A DNA stretch of 64,000 nt from Massilia varians (lineage in GTDB: Bacteria > Pseudomonadota > Gammaproteobacteria > Burkholderiales > Burkholderiaceae_D), in NCBI RefSeq assembly GCF_027923905.1, contig NZ_AP026966.1, forward strand, positions 2,357,001 through 2,421,000. Direction: 5' to 3'. Below are positions 50,805 to 59,098 of this stretch, piece after piece. The translations under genes were made by a program, and so were the position numbers. Every line of letters begins with the position of its first letter. Positions within the stretch are counted from its first letter, which is position 1. The notes below the pieces were generated by a model. The model was not told the DNA's origin and did not search any database. It saw only the letters and a list, made by a program, of their open reading frames with translations.

Positions 50805-51653
50805 ATGTCCAAGAATCTGCAATGCGGCCAGTACAGCTTCGCGCTGGACGGCCCGGATGGCGCCCATCCGGTCGTGATGGGCATCCTTAACGTCACCCCC
50901 GATTCCTTCTCCGATGGCGGCCGCTACCAGGGCCTCGAGTTTGCCCTGTCGCATGCCGAGGAAATGATCCGCGACGGCGCCACCATGATCGATATCGGCG
51001 GCGAATCGACCCGTCCGGGCTCGCCCAGCGTGCCGGTGGCCGAAGAGCTGGCGCGCGTGCTGCCGGCCCTGTATGCGCTGCGCAGCCTCGACTGCGCGCT
51101 GTCGGTCGATACCTGCAAGCCGGAAGTCATGCGTGAGGCGATCATCGCCGGCGCCGACATGATCAACGACATCAACGGCTTTCGCGCGCCAGGCGCCATC
51201 GAGGCGGTGCTCGACAGCGACTGCGGGCTGTGCGTGATGCATATGCAAGCCACGCCGCAGACCATGCAGCAAGCGCCGGCATACCATGACGTCGTGGGCG
51301 AGGTCATCGACTTCCTCAGCGAGCGCGTGGCCACTCTGGAGCGCGCCGGCATCGCCCGCGAACGCATCTGCCTCGATCCGGGCTTCGGATTCGGCAAGAC
51401 AGTCGAGCACAACTACGCGCTGCTGCGCCAGCTGGGCCGTATCCGGGACGAGCTCGGCCTGCCCGTGCTGGCCGGGCTGTCGCGCAAGTCCATGGTGGGC
51501 GCGCTCACCGGACGGCCGGTGGAAGAGCGCATGGCAGGCAGTATCGGCGGAGCATTGGCTGCGGTAGCGCATGGCGCTAAAATCGTGCGTGTGCATGATG
51601 TAGCCGAGACCGTTGATGCCTTAAAGGTATGGCTCGCTGGAACTCAAAATTAA
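50805..51653 (+). CDS. folP: Dihydropteroate synthase
   Basis: A folate enzyme, target of sulfonamides, 282 residues, TIM barrel. [15 protein letters not shown] and [11 protein letters not shown] are the pterin-site signatures and [14 protein letters not shown] closes the pABA side. No resistance-type insertion is visible. glmM follows 34 nt downstream. Confidence 0.96.
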   Translation: MSKNLQCGQYSFALDGPDGAHPVVMGILNVTPDSFSDGGRYQGLEFALSHAEEMIRDGATMIDIGGESTRPGSPSVPVAEELARVLPALYALRSLDCALSVDTCKPEVMREAIIAGADMINDINGFRAPGAIEAVLDSDCGLCVMHMQATPQTMQQAPAYHDVVGEVIDFLSERVATLERAGIARERICLDPGFGFGKTVEHNYALLRQLGRIRDELGLPVLAGLSRKSMVGALTGRPVEERMAGSIGGALAAVAHGAKIVRVHDVAETVDALKVWLAGTQN

Positions 51654-51687
51654 CACGCTAAGGTTAAAACCTGGAAAGAGTAAAAGA

Positions 51688-53028
51688 ATGGCACGGAAAT
51701 ATTTCGGTACGGATGGTGTTCGCGGCCTCGTGGGGGTCGCGCCGATTACCCCCGAATTCGTCATGCGCCTCGGCTACGCTGCCGGGACGGTACTGGCCAA
51801 GGGCGCGAAATCGAGCAGCGGCCGTCCGGTCGTCCTGATCGGCAAGGACACCCGTATTTCCGGCTACCTGCTGGAAGCGGCGCTGGAGGCGGGTTTCTCG
51901 GCGGCCGGCGTGGACGTGATGCTGGCCGGCCCCATGCCGACCCCGGCCATCGCCTACCTGACCCGCGCGCTGCGCCTGCAGGCCGGCGTCGTGATCTCGG
52001 CGTCGCACAATCCTTTCCAGGACAACGGCATCAAGTTCTTCTCGGAGCACGGCACCAAGCTGCCGGACGCGGTGGAACTGGACATCGAAGAAGCGATCGA
52101 TCAGCCGATGGGCTGCGTGCCCTCGGACAAGCTGGGCCGCGCCACCCGGCTGCGCGACGCCCAGGGCCGCTACATCGAATTCTGCAAGGGCACCTTCCCG
52201 AACGAGCTGGACCTGCGCGGCCTGAAGATCGTGGTCGACAGCGCCCACGGCGCGGCCTACAACATCGCCCCGCACGTGTTCCATGAACTCGGCGCCGAGG
52301 TCGTGTCGATCGGCGCCACGCCCGATGGCTTCAACATCAATGCCGGCGTCGGCGCGACCGCGCCGAAAGCGCTGTCCGAAGCCGTGGTGGCCAACAAGGC
52401 CGATCTCGGCATCGCGCTGGACGGCGACGCCGACCGCCTGATCATGGTCGACGCCACCGGCCGCGTCTACAACGGCGACGAGCTGCTCTACCTGATGGTG
52501 CGCGACCGCATGGCGACCGGTCCGGTGGCGGGCGCCGTTGGCACCCTGATGACCAATATGGCGCTGGAAGTGGCGTTCAAGGAGATGGGCGTCGGCTTCG
52601 CGCGCGCCAAGGTCGGCGACCGCTACGTGCTGGAAGTGATGCAGGAGCGCGGCTGGCTGTTCGGCGGCGAGAGTTCGGGCCACCTGCTGGCGCTGGACAA
52701 GCACACCACCGGCGACGGCATCGTGTCGGCGCTGCAGGTGCTGTCGGCGCTCAAGCGCAGCGGCAAGTCGCTGGCCGAATGCTGCAGCGAACTGCAGCTC
52801 TATCCCCAGACCCTGATCAACAAGAAGGTGACGCCGGGCTTCGACTGGACCCAGAACGGCGCCGTGGTGGCCGAGAAGGAAGCGGTCGAACGCGAGCTGG
52901 GCGAGTCGGGCCGCGTCTTGATCCGTGCCTCGGGCACCGAACCCCTGATCCGCGTCATGGTCGAGGCCAAGGAAGCCGCTGTCGCCGAAAACATGGCGCG
53001 CCGTATCGCCGACAAGCTGGCCGCCTGA
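51688..53028 (+). CDS. glmM: Phosphoglucosamine mutase
   Basis: Converts glucosamine-6-P to glucosamine-1-P for UDP-GlcNAc. 446 residues. The phosphoserine is S106 in [12 protein letters not shown]; the metal loop is DGDADR and the substrate loop GGESSGH. The C-terminal phosphate site is [10 protein letters not shown]. The start codon follows GGAAAG. UDP-GlcNAc made through GlmM is the reported sugar donor of SenB-type enzymes, though the genes are 38 kb apart. Confidence 0.96.
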   Translation: MARKYFGTDGVRGLVGVAPITPEFVMRLGYAAGTVLAKGAKSSSGRPVVLIGKDTRISGYLLEAALEAGFSAAGVDVMLAGPMPTPAIAYLTRALRLQAGVVISASHNPFQDNGIKFFSEHGTKLPDAVELDIEEAIDQPMGCVPSDKLGRATRLRDAQGRYIEFCKGTFPNELDLRGLKIVVDSAHGAAYNIAPHVFHELGAEVVSIGATPDGFNINAGVGATAPKALSEAVVANKADLGIALDGDADRLIMVDATGRVYNGDELLYLMVRDRMATGPVAGAVGTLMTNMALEVAFKEMGVGFARAKVGDRYVLEVMQERGWLFGGESSGHLLALDKHTTGDGIVSALQVLSALKRSGKSLAECCSELQLYPQTLINKKVTPGFDWTQNGAVVAEKEAVERELGESGRVLIRASGTEPLIRVMVEAKEAAVAENMARRIADKLAA

Positions 53029-53096
53029 TTTTACGCGCCGCACGGGGCAGCGCAATTTGACGCGCCCTCGTTGCGGGAGTATCATCAGTCCCACAT

Positions 53097-53173
53097 CGGA
53101 GTGTAGCGCAGCCCGGTAGCGCACCTGGTTTGGGACCAGGGGGTCCAAGGTTCGAATCCTTGTACTCCGACCA
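53097..53173 (+). tRNA. tRNA-Pro (anticodon TGG)
   Basis: A 77-nt cloverleaf with encoded CCA. The acceptor stem CGGAGTG pairs with TACTCCG (one G-T pair). The anticodon loop reads TTTGGGA within the CCTGG/CCAGG stem, giving TGG. The T arm GGTTCGAATCC is standard. It lies 68 nt after glmM. Confidence 0.95.
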
Positions 53174-53185
53174 AGGCTTCCTCCG

Positions 53186-53210
53186 CGGGCTGTCGTTCGA
53201 CAGCCCGTTT
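53186..53210 (+). terminator. Terminator after tRNA-Pro
   Basis: CGGGCTGTCG (53186-53195) pairs with CGACAGCCCG (53198-53207), followed by TTT. It lies between the two tRNA genes, so they may be separately transcribed. Confidence 0.75.
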
Positions 53211-53242
53211 CATTTCCGGCCGCCTTGCGCGTGCCGTCTGAA

Positions 53243-53319
<77 letters not shown>

Positions 53320-53367
53320 TCCGTCACGACTATTTTTTTTCGGACCGCATGCTTTTTCTGAATGTCC

Positions 53368-53373
53368 CCTATG
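53368..53373. repeat. Target-site duplication, left copy
   Basis: CCTATG directly before the IS left end; identical to 54454-54459. Confidence 0.85.
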
Positions 53374-54349
53374 TGTCAAGACCCGGCTGGTTATACACGC
53401 GCTTCCTGAACAATTCAGGGCGTTTTTCATGCCATTCCTTGAGCGCCTGAACGGGTGTTTTGTGTTGGAGCGCGCGTTGCGGAATGCTGTGGTTGTAGAT
53501 CTTGACGTAATTGCGCAGCGTCGATTCCAGTTCGGCAGCTGAACCAAAACGGGTCTGGTTGACGATGTCGCTGATACGACCGTTGAAGCGCTCCACCATG
53601 CCGTTGGTCTGCGGATGACGAGGCGGGATGAGCCGGTGTTCGATGCCGAGCTGCTTGCACAGGCGGTCGAACACGTGTGTGCCGCTGGGTTCCTTCTTCT
53701 TGCCGCCAGCCGTGAAGCGGTCGGTGAACTGGCTGCCGTTGTCGGTCAGAAGCTTGACGATCTTGACGGGACAGGCTTGCTGGACTTTGTTGAGGAAGTC
53801 GCCACTGCTGCCATCGGTCTGGTCGGCATAGAGCTCGATGAAGACCCAGCGCGTAGCACGGTCGATGGCAACGAAGAGATAGCGCCTTGCCGTCTCGTCG
53901 GGCATCTGCGGCAGGTACTTGATGTCGATGTGCACAAAGCCCGGCTCGTAGTCCTTGAAGGTCTTTTTCGTGGCGGGCGCAGTGCCTTCCTGCTCGACCA
54001 GGTTACGTAGATCCGAGACACCGTGGCGGCGCAGGCAACGTCCCAGGCCGGCACGCGAGACGGCTGGATTGATGAACTCGCGCGTGACCGCCAGCAGGTC
54101 GTCCGTGGGCAGCAGCAACGTCTTGCGCAGCTCCACCACGATGAGCTCCTGCTCGGGCGTGAGCGTCGTGTACATCTTGTTCGGCGCATGCGACTTGTCT
54201 TCAGGAGACTCGCGGTTTTGCCACTTTCGGATGGTTTGGCGGGTGACGTTGTACATCCTGGCCAGTTCGGCCTGCGGGAGCGTCGAGTTCCTGATTTCCT
54301 CACGGATCAGGTGGGTAGTACGGGCTTGGCTGTGCAGTGCCTGGGTCAT
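53369..54349 (-). CDS. IS481-family transposase
   Basis: A DDE transposase of 326 residues. An HTH domain (about 20-60) is followed by the catalytic core with HIDIKYLPQMP, LLTDNGSQFTD and QTNGMVERFNGRI supplying the D, D and E. The frame looks complete and undamaged, so the element may still be active. The stop lies within the left terminal repeat region, and the last codons use element-end sequence. Confidence 0.94.
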   Translation of the reverse strand: MTQALHSQARTTHLIREEIRNSTLPQAELARMYNVTRQTIRKWQNRESPEDKSHAPNKMYTTLTPEQELIVVELRKTLLLPTDDLLAVTREFINPAVSRAGLGRCLRRHGVSDLRNLVEQEGTAPATKKTFKDYEPGFVHIDIKYLPQMPDETARRYLFVAIDRATRWVFIELYADQTDGSSGDFLNKVQQACPVKIVKLLTDNGSQFTDRFTAGGKKKEPSGTHVFDRLCKQLGIEHRLIPPRHPQTNGMVERFNGRISDIVNQTRFGSAAELESTLRNYVKIYNHSIPQRALQHKTPVQALKEWHEKRPELFRKRVYNQPGLDT

Positions 54350-54453
54350 CGAGTTGCCAGTGAAGAGTCGGATTGGAACAGTGTACGCAAAACGTGTCTG
54401 GCCTTGAAGAGCGGCCAGCTACGCATGGGTACATGATCCCACGAGTCCAGACA
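53374..54453. mobile_element. IS481-family insertion sequence, about 1080 bp
   Basis: The ends are TGTCAAGACCCGG on the left and, read inward on the other strand, TGTCTGGACTCG on the right, about 13 of 21 matching. The outermost bases are TGT and ACA, as usual for IS481. It is flanked by a perfect 6-bp duplication CCTATG. The transposase is encoded on the minus strand. The stop codon of the transposase (53369-53371) falls a few bases outside the mapped left end, so the coding frame may end in flanking DNA. Confidence 0.88.
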
Positions 54454-54459
54454 CCTATG
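54454..54459. repeat. Target-site duplication, right copy
   Basis: CCTATG directly after the IS right end; identical to 53368-53373. Confidence 0.85.
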
Positions 54460-54879
54460 CCGAGAAGGATGAAGCGAAAGCGCTCGGCGCCCGCTGGAAT
54501 CCCACCAAACGCCGCTGGTACGTGCCCGACGGCGTCGACCAGGCCGCCTTCGCCAAATGGGCCGGGCAGGGCGCCGACAGTCCTGCCGGCGGCGCGCCCG
54601 CAAGCGGCGGGCGGGTCGACAGTTACCAGGGCAAGACGGTCACCGGCACCAACTATGTCGCGCTCGAACACGACTGCAATCCCTTCGAGGCCTGCCCGCA
54701 GTGCTCTGCGGCCTTGCTCGGCACCGAATGGCAGAAGGCGCGCCAGCACCTGGCAGGCCTGGTCGCCAAGCTGTAACGCAGAGCACGATCGTCCAGGCAA
54801 GCGAACGCCGTCCGCAGCGCTGCCGTGTTAACGTTCCGGCAGCACGCCGCCCCGGGGTGCACGCTTCCGGAGACCGACC

Positions 54880-55860
54880 ATGCCGTTCGCTCGACTGTTC
54901 CAGCCCTGTATCCGTGTTTGCCTGCGCCTGTCGATTCTGCTGGCCGCCTTGTGCGCCATGGTCCCGGCCGCCCACGCCGACGCGACCGCCACCCCGGCCC
55001 AGGGCGAGACCTTCCGGCTGCAGCTGGCGGCGGACGGGGCCGCGACGCCGGACGCGGATACCGGCACCGTGCAGTTCATCGGCACGGCCACGGTCATCAT
55101 CCGCTTCCAAGGCTTCACGATCCTCACCGATCCGAATTTCCTGCACAAGGGCGACCACGTCCACCTCGGCTATGGCCTGACCTCCGAACGCAAGACCAAT
55201 CCGGCCATCCGCTTCGAAGAATTGCCGCCGATCGACCTGGTCGTGCTGTCGCATTTTCATGAGGATCACTTCGACCGGCTGGTGCAGGAAAAGCTCAACC
55301 GCGGCACGCCCATCGTCACCACCAAGGAAGGCGGCGAGCGGCTCAAGCGCCTCGGATTCACGCGTATCTTCGGCCTGAGCAGCTGGGACCGGCTCGAAGT
55401 CGGCAAGGGCGCCGCGCGCCTGCGCGTAACGGCCACGCCCGGACGCCATGGCCCGGCGGGCGTGGCCGTGCTGCTGCCCAAGGTGATGGGCTCGGTGCTC
55501 GATTTCGGCGCCGATCCTGCCGTGCCCGACTACCGCATGTACATCAGCGGCGACACCCTGGTCTACGACGATATCCGCGCCATCCCGCAGCGTTTCCCGA
55601 ACATCGACCTGGCCCTGCTGCACCTGGGCGGTACCCGCATCCTGGGCGTGGTGAAGGTGACGATGGACGGCAAGGACGGCGTGCGCATGATGCAGGTGGT
55701 GCGCCCGAAAAAGACCGTGCCCATCCACTACAACGACTACGACGTGTTCAACTCGCCGCTCGAGGACTTCGCGCGCGAGGTCAAGGCCGCCGGCCTGGAG
55801 AAAGACGTCATCTACCTCGCGCACGGCGAAACCTACAGCTTCAGCCGGGTGCAGCGCTAG
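54880..55860 (+). CDS. Exported MBL-fold metallo-hydrolase
   Basis: A 326-residue protein with a signal peptide (cleaved near AHADA, about residue 33), so probably periplasmic. The metallo-beta-lactamase fold has LSHFHEDHFD as the main metal motif (HxHxDH), SGDTLVYDD for the bridging Asp and PIHYNDYDVF for the last His. It resembles UlaG/RomA-type lactonase-like or NAPE-PLD-like proteins. The substrate is unknown. It follows the interrupted gene by about 100 nt. Confidence 0.87.
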   Translation: MPFARLFQPCIRVCLRLSILLAALCAMVPAAHADATATPAQGETFRLQLAADGAATPDADTGTVQFIGTATVIIRFQGFTILTDPNFLHKGDHVHLGYGLTSERKTNPAIRFEELPPIDLVVLSHFHEDHFDRLVQEKLNRGTPIVTTKEGGERLKRLGFTRIFGLSSWDRLEVGKGAARLRVTATPGRHGPAGVAVLLPKVMGSVLDFGADPAVPDYRMYISGDTLVYDDIRAIPQRFPNIDLALLHLGGTRILGVVKVTMDGKDGVRMMQVVRPKKTVPIHYNDYDVFNSPLEDFAREVKAAGLEKDVIYLAHGETYSFSRVQR

Positions 55861-55966
55861 CAGGACGGGCCGCTCGGGCCCGACCTGCTTCAATCGTGCG
55901 CGCTCGCCTTGCTGCTGAGTAAACGCTATGATGCCAGCCTGACAATAATCGCTTCCCAGGCACGGC

Positions 55967-57835
55967 ATGCACCGAGCGCAAGACTCCAGCCCGAACGATC
56001 CCCTTGCGCAGCGCGACCGGCGCCTCGTCACCGGCATCGCGGTCTCGGCGCTGTTGCATGGCCTGCTGTTGTCGCTCCAGTTCGGCATCCCCGGCTTCGA
56101 TGCGGGCCCGGGCGGGCCGATCCAGGTCACGCTGGCGCCCCCGCCGGCCCCGCCGGCCCCGCCGGCCCCGCTAGCCCCGCCGCTGCCTGTGCCGGAAACG
56201 CCTCCCGCGCCGCTCCCGCAAGCGGGTGTCACGCCGCCGCCTGCGGTCCCCGCCGTGGCGCCGCCGCCGGCCAGCGGGCTGCGGCTGCTCGACCCGCGTC
56301 CCCAGCCGGCCCCGCCCGTGCAGCCGGTGCAGGCGGCCCGGGCGGCGAAGCCAAGGCCCAGGCCGAAACCGGCCCGCCGACCGCCCAGCCTGCGCACCCC
56401 GCCGGCAGCGCCCCTGATCGCGTCGACGCGCGACGACGCCAGCTTCGCGGTGGCAGCGCCGCCCTTGCTGGAAATCGCCCCGGACCTGCAAGCAGGCAGG
56501 CTGGACGGCGAGCCCGACGCCAAGCCGGAACCGGATGAGACCGCGGTCGCGGCGCGCGTGGAGGAAGAGGCCAGGCAGGAGGCCGAGCGTGCCCGACTCG
56601 CCGCCACCGAGGAGCAGCAGCGCCTGGACGCCGAGGCGGACCGCCTGCTGCGCGAAGAGCGGGAACGGCTTGCCGCGCAGCGCGCGGAACAGGAGCGGCT
56701 CGCAGCCGAGCAGGAACGCGCGCTGCAGGCCCGGCGCGAGGCCGCGCAGGCGGAGGAGCAACGCCGGGCCGCGCAACAATTGGCCGAGCAACGAATGGCC
56801 GAGCAACAACTGGCCGAGCAACAACTGGCCGAACAGCAGCTGGCCGAACAGCAGTTGGCGCAGCAACGCCAGGCCGAGCAGCGCGCCGCCGCACAGCGGC
56901 AGGCAGAGCAACTGGCAGCCGAGCAGCGGCAAGCGGAGCAGCTTGCCGCCGAGCGTGCGCGGACCGCCCGCCAGCAGCTCGAGGAGCGCTTGCGTGCCGA
57001 AGCCGAGCAGCAGCGCCTGGCACAGCTGCGCGAGCGCGACGAGGCGCTTGCCCGCCAGGCCGAGCAGCAGCGCGCGGCAGAACGGCTGGCCGCCGAGCGT
57101 CTCGCGGCGCAAGAACTTGCGCGCCGCCAGCTCGAGGCCGCCGAGCGCCTGCGCGCCGAGGAAATGGCGCAGCGCCAGGCCACCGAGGACGCGGCGCGGC
57201 GGCTGGCCGAAGAGCGCGCCCGGTCCGATCGGCTGGCGCGCGAGCGTGCCGACGAGGAGGGACGCCGCATGGCGGCCGAACGCCAGCAGGGGGCGCCCGG
57301 GCCGGCCGGCGGCACTCCCGGTCCCGGCGCTCCGGGAAGCGGGCGAGGGGATGGGGCGCTGCCCGCGGGCAGTGTCCCGGGCAGCGCCATGGCCACCCGC
57401 GCACGCGAACTGCTGCGCGGCCTGAACATGCCGAACGTGGCGCCGCCGCCGGCAAGGCCAGAGGACGCACCCGGTGCGCGCCGGGTGCTGGCCGATGGCG
57501 CCGAGCGCGACGTGCCGCTGCGCCTGTACGTCGACAGCGTACGCCAGAAGCTGGAACGTACCGCGGTCCTCGGCGGCGCCCGGTTCTCGGCACGCGAGGT
57601 ACGCATCGATCCCCTGGTCAGCCTGACGCTGCGCAGCGACGGCAGCGTCGACGACGTGACCATCGTGCGCTCGAGCGGCCGCGCCGACATGGATGACGCG
57701 GTACGCCGCTTCGTCCAGCTCAATGCGCGCTACGCCGCCTTCCCGCCGAATGTCGCGGCGCGCTTCGACATCATCGAAATCCGCCGCGTGTGGCGTTTTG
57801 CCGACGGGCTGAAGTTATTGGAGGAAATTCGCTGA
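55967..57835 (+). CDS. TonB/TolA-like energy transducer with long coiled coil
   Basis: A 622-residue protein anchored by one N-terminal helix (about 20-42, VTGIAVSALLHGLLLSLQFG). A Pro/Ala-rich stretch follows (about 55-165). Then comes a 270-residue Glu/Gln/Arg/Ala coiled coil (about 190-460) with tandem LAEQQ units near 270-290, then a Gly/Pro linker. The C-terminal domain (about 520-622) has LTLRSDGSVDDVTIVRSSG, as in TonB C-terminal domains. The layout matches TolA or TonB, but no tolQR/exbBD is adjacent. It sits just before the polysaccharide export genes. Confidence 0.8.
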   Translation: MHRAQDSSPNDPLAQRDRRLVTGIAVSALLHGLLLSLQFGIPGFDAGPGGPIQVTLAPPPAPPAPPAPLAPPLPVPETPPAPLPQAGVTPPPAVPAVAPPPASGLRLLDPRPQPAPPVQPVQAARAAKPRPRPKPARRPPSLRTPPAAPLIASTRDDASFAVAAPPLLEIAPDLQAGRLDGEPDAKPEPDETAVAARVEEEARQEAERARLAATEEQQRLDAEADRLLREERERLAAQRAEQERLAAEQERALQARREAAQAEEQRRAAQQLAEQRMAEQQLAEQQLAEQQLAEQQLAQQRQAEQRAAAQRQAEQLAAEQRQAEQLAAERARTARQQLEERLRAEAEQQRLAQLRERDEALARQAEQQRAAERLAAERLAAQELARRQLEAAERLRAEEMAQRQATEDAARRLAEERARSDRLARERADEEGRRMAAERQQGAPGPAGGTPGPGAPGSGRGDGALPAGSVPGSAMATRARELLRGLNMPNVAPPPARPEDAPGARRVLADGAERDVPLRLYVDSVRQKLERTAVLGGARFSAREVRIDPLVSLTLRSDGSVDDVTIVRSSGRADMDDAVRRFVQLNARYAAFPPNVAARFDIIEIRRVWRFADGLKLLEEIR

Positions 57836-57942
57836 GCGATTGCGCAGCCGCTGTTTGATCAGCTACAAAGCCAAGCCTGATGGACACCGTACGCTGGACT
57901 GGACCGTTCAAGTATGACGTCTATTTTTGATAGGCAACAATC

Positions 57943-59070
57943 ATGGCTGCGATTTGTTCAGTTGCAATATCGGGTTGCCGGCTGTTCGTGCTGGCACTGA
58001 CCCTGTTCGTCCTGCTGCCGGGTTGCACCACTGGCCTCCAGTTTGCCGGCAGCGGCAAGGACGGCGCCAGCGATGCGCCGCCCACCGAGATCATCACCCA
58101 GCAGCTCATCGAGAGTGAACGGCGCGCGCTGGCCGAGCAGTCCCGGCAAGACCTCTCGCCGCTGATCGTGACCAACCCGGCGCCCTACACCATCGGCCAG
58201 GGCGACGTGCTGTCGATCGTCGTGTGGGACCATCCGGAGCTTGCCGGTGGCGGCATGACCGCCGCCACCGCCGCCCTCGACAGCGGCACGGCATCGTCGA
58301 CCGCGGTCCAGCCCGGTTTTGCGGTCGACCACCTGGGACGCATCCAGTTTCCCCTGATCGGCCTGCTGCACGTCGAGGGCCAGACCGAGGAGCAGGCCAG
58401 GGCGCTGCTGACCAAGAAACTGGCGCGCTACATCGCCCAGCCCAGCCTTACCCTGCGCGTCCAGTCCTACCGCAGCAAGCGGGTCTACATCGACGGCGAG
58501 GTCAAGGCGCCCGGCCTGCAGGCGATCAACGACATTCCCATGACCCTGGTCGAGGCGCTGAACCGCGCCGGCGGCATGCTGCCCAGTGCCGACCAGAGCC
58601 GCATCATGATCGAACGCGGGCCCAGCCGCTACATGATCAACCTGCGCGACCTGGTGCAGAAGGGCGTCAACCCGGGCACCGTGTTGCTCGCGCACGGGGA
58701 CGTGGTGCGCGTCCATTCGCGCGACGAAAGCAAGGTGTTCGTGTCCGGCGAGGTCGTCCAGCCGCGCGCGCTCACCATGCACAACGGCCGCCTGACCCTG
58801 AACGAAGCGCTCGGCGAGAGCGGCGGTGTCAGCCCCCTGAGCGGCGATGCGCGCCAAATCTATGTGGTGCGCAAAACGTCCGAGCGGACCCGCGTGTTCC
58901 AGCTCGACGCCCGCGAGACCGGCGCACTGGCGATGGCCGAATCCTTCGAGCTGCGGCCGAAGGACGTGGTCTACGTCGCCGCCTCGCCGCTGGCGAACTG
59001 GAATCGCCACCTGAGCCTGCTGTTCCCGGGCGCACTGACCAACGCGGTCGGCGTGACGACCCGTCCCTGA
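57943..59070 (+). CDS. Polysaccharide export outer-membrane lipoprotein, Wza/EpsA-like
   Basis: An outer-membrane channel protein for exopolysaccharide, 375 residues. Lipobox LLPGCTT follows a hydrophobic signal. The Poly_export domain starts with YTIGQGDVLSIVVWDHPEL, and two SLBB domains follow (about 185-255 and 265-340; YIDGEVKAPGLQAI, VSGEVVQPRALTM). It is 28 nt upstream of the Wzc-like gene. ATG 57943 gives a standard signal peptide. Confidence 0.92.
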   Translation: MAAICSVAISGCRLFVLALTLFVLLPGCTTGLQFAGSGKDGASDAPPTEIITQQLIESERRALAEQSRQDLSPLIVTNPAPYTIGQGDVLSIVVWDHPELAGGGMTAATAALDSGTASSTAVQPGFAVDHLGRIQFPLIGLLHVEGQTEEQARALLTKKLARYIAQPSLTLRVQSYRSKRVYIDGEVKAPGLQAINDIPMTLVEALNRAGGMLPSADQSRIMIERGPSRYMINLRDLVQKGVNPGTVLLAHGDVVRVHSRDESKVFVSGEVVQPRALTMHNGRLTLNEALGESGGVSPLSGDARQIYVVRKTSERTRVFQLDARETGALAMAESFELRPKDVVYVAASPLANWNRHLSLLFPGALTNAVGVTTRP

Positions 59071-59098
59071 CTATTCGATCCCGAGCAAGGCCGCCATC

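Larger units (their letters stand above)
53349..54776 (+). pseudogene. DUF5710-domain gene interrupted by IS481 element
   Basis: ATG 53349 opens MLFLNVPY, and after 25 nt the IS begins. The frame resumes beyond it at 54460 with AEKDEAKALGARWNPTKRRW, which is the rest of the DUF5710 motif (NVPYAEKDEAKALGARW). Removing the IS and one copy of its 6-bp target repeat gives 342 nt, exactly 114 codons ending at TAA 54776, a 113-residue protein. The tail after the domain has a CNPFEACPQC Cys cluster. DUF5710 has no assigned activity and is often attached to primases or nucleases on mobile DNA. Confidence 0.88.
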
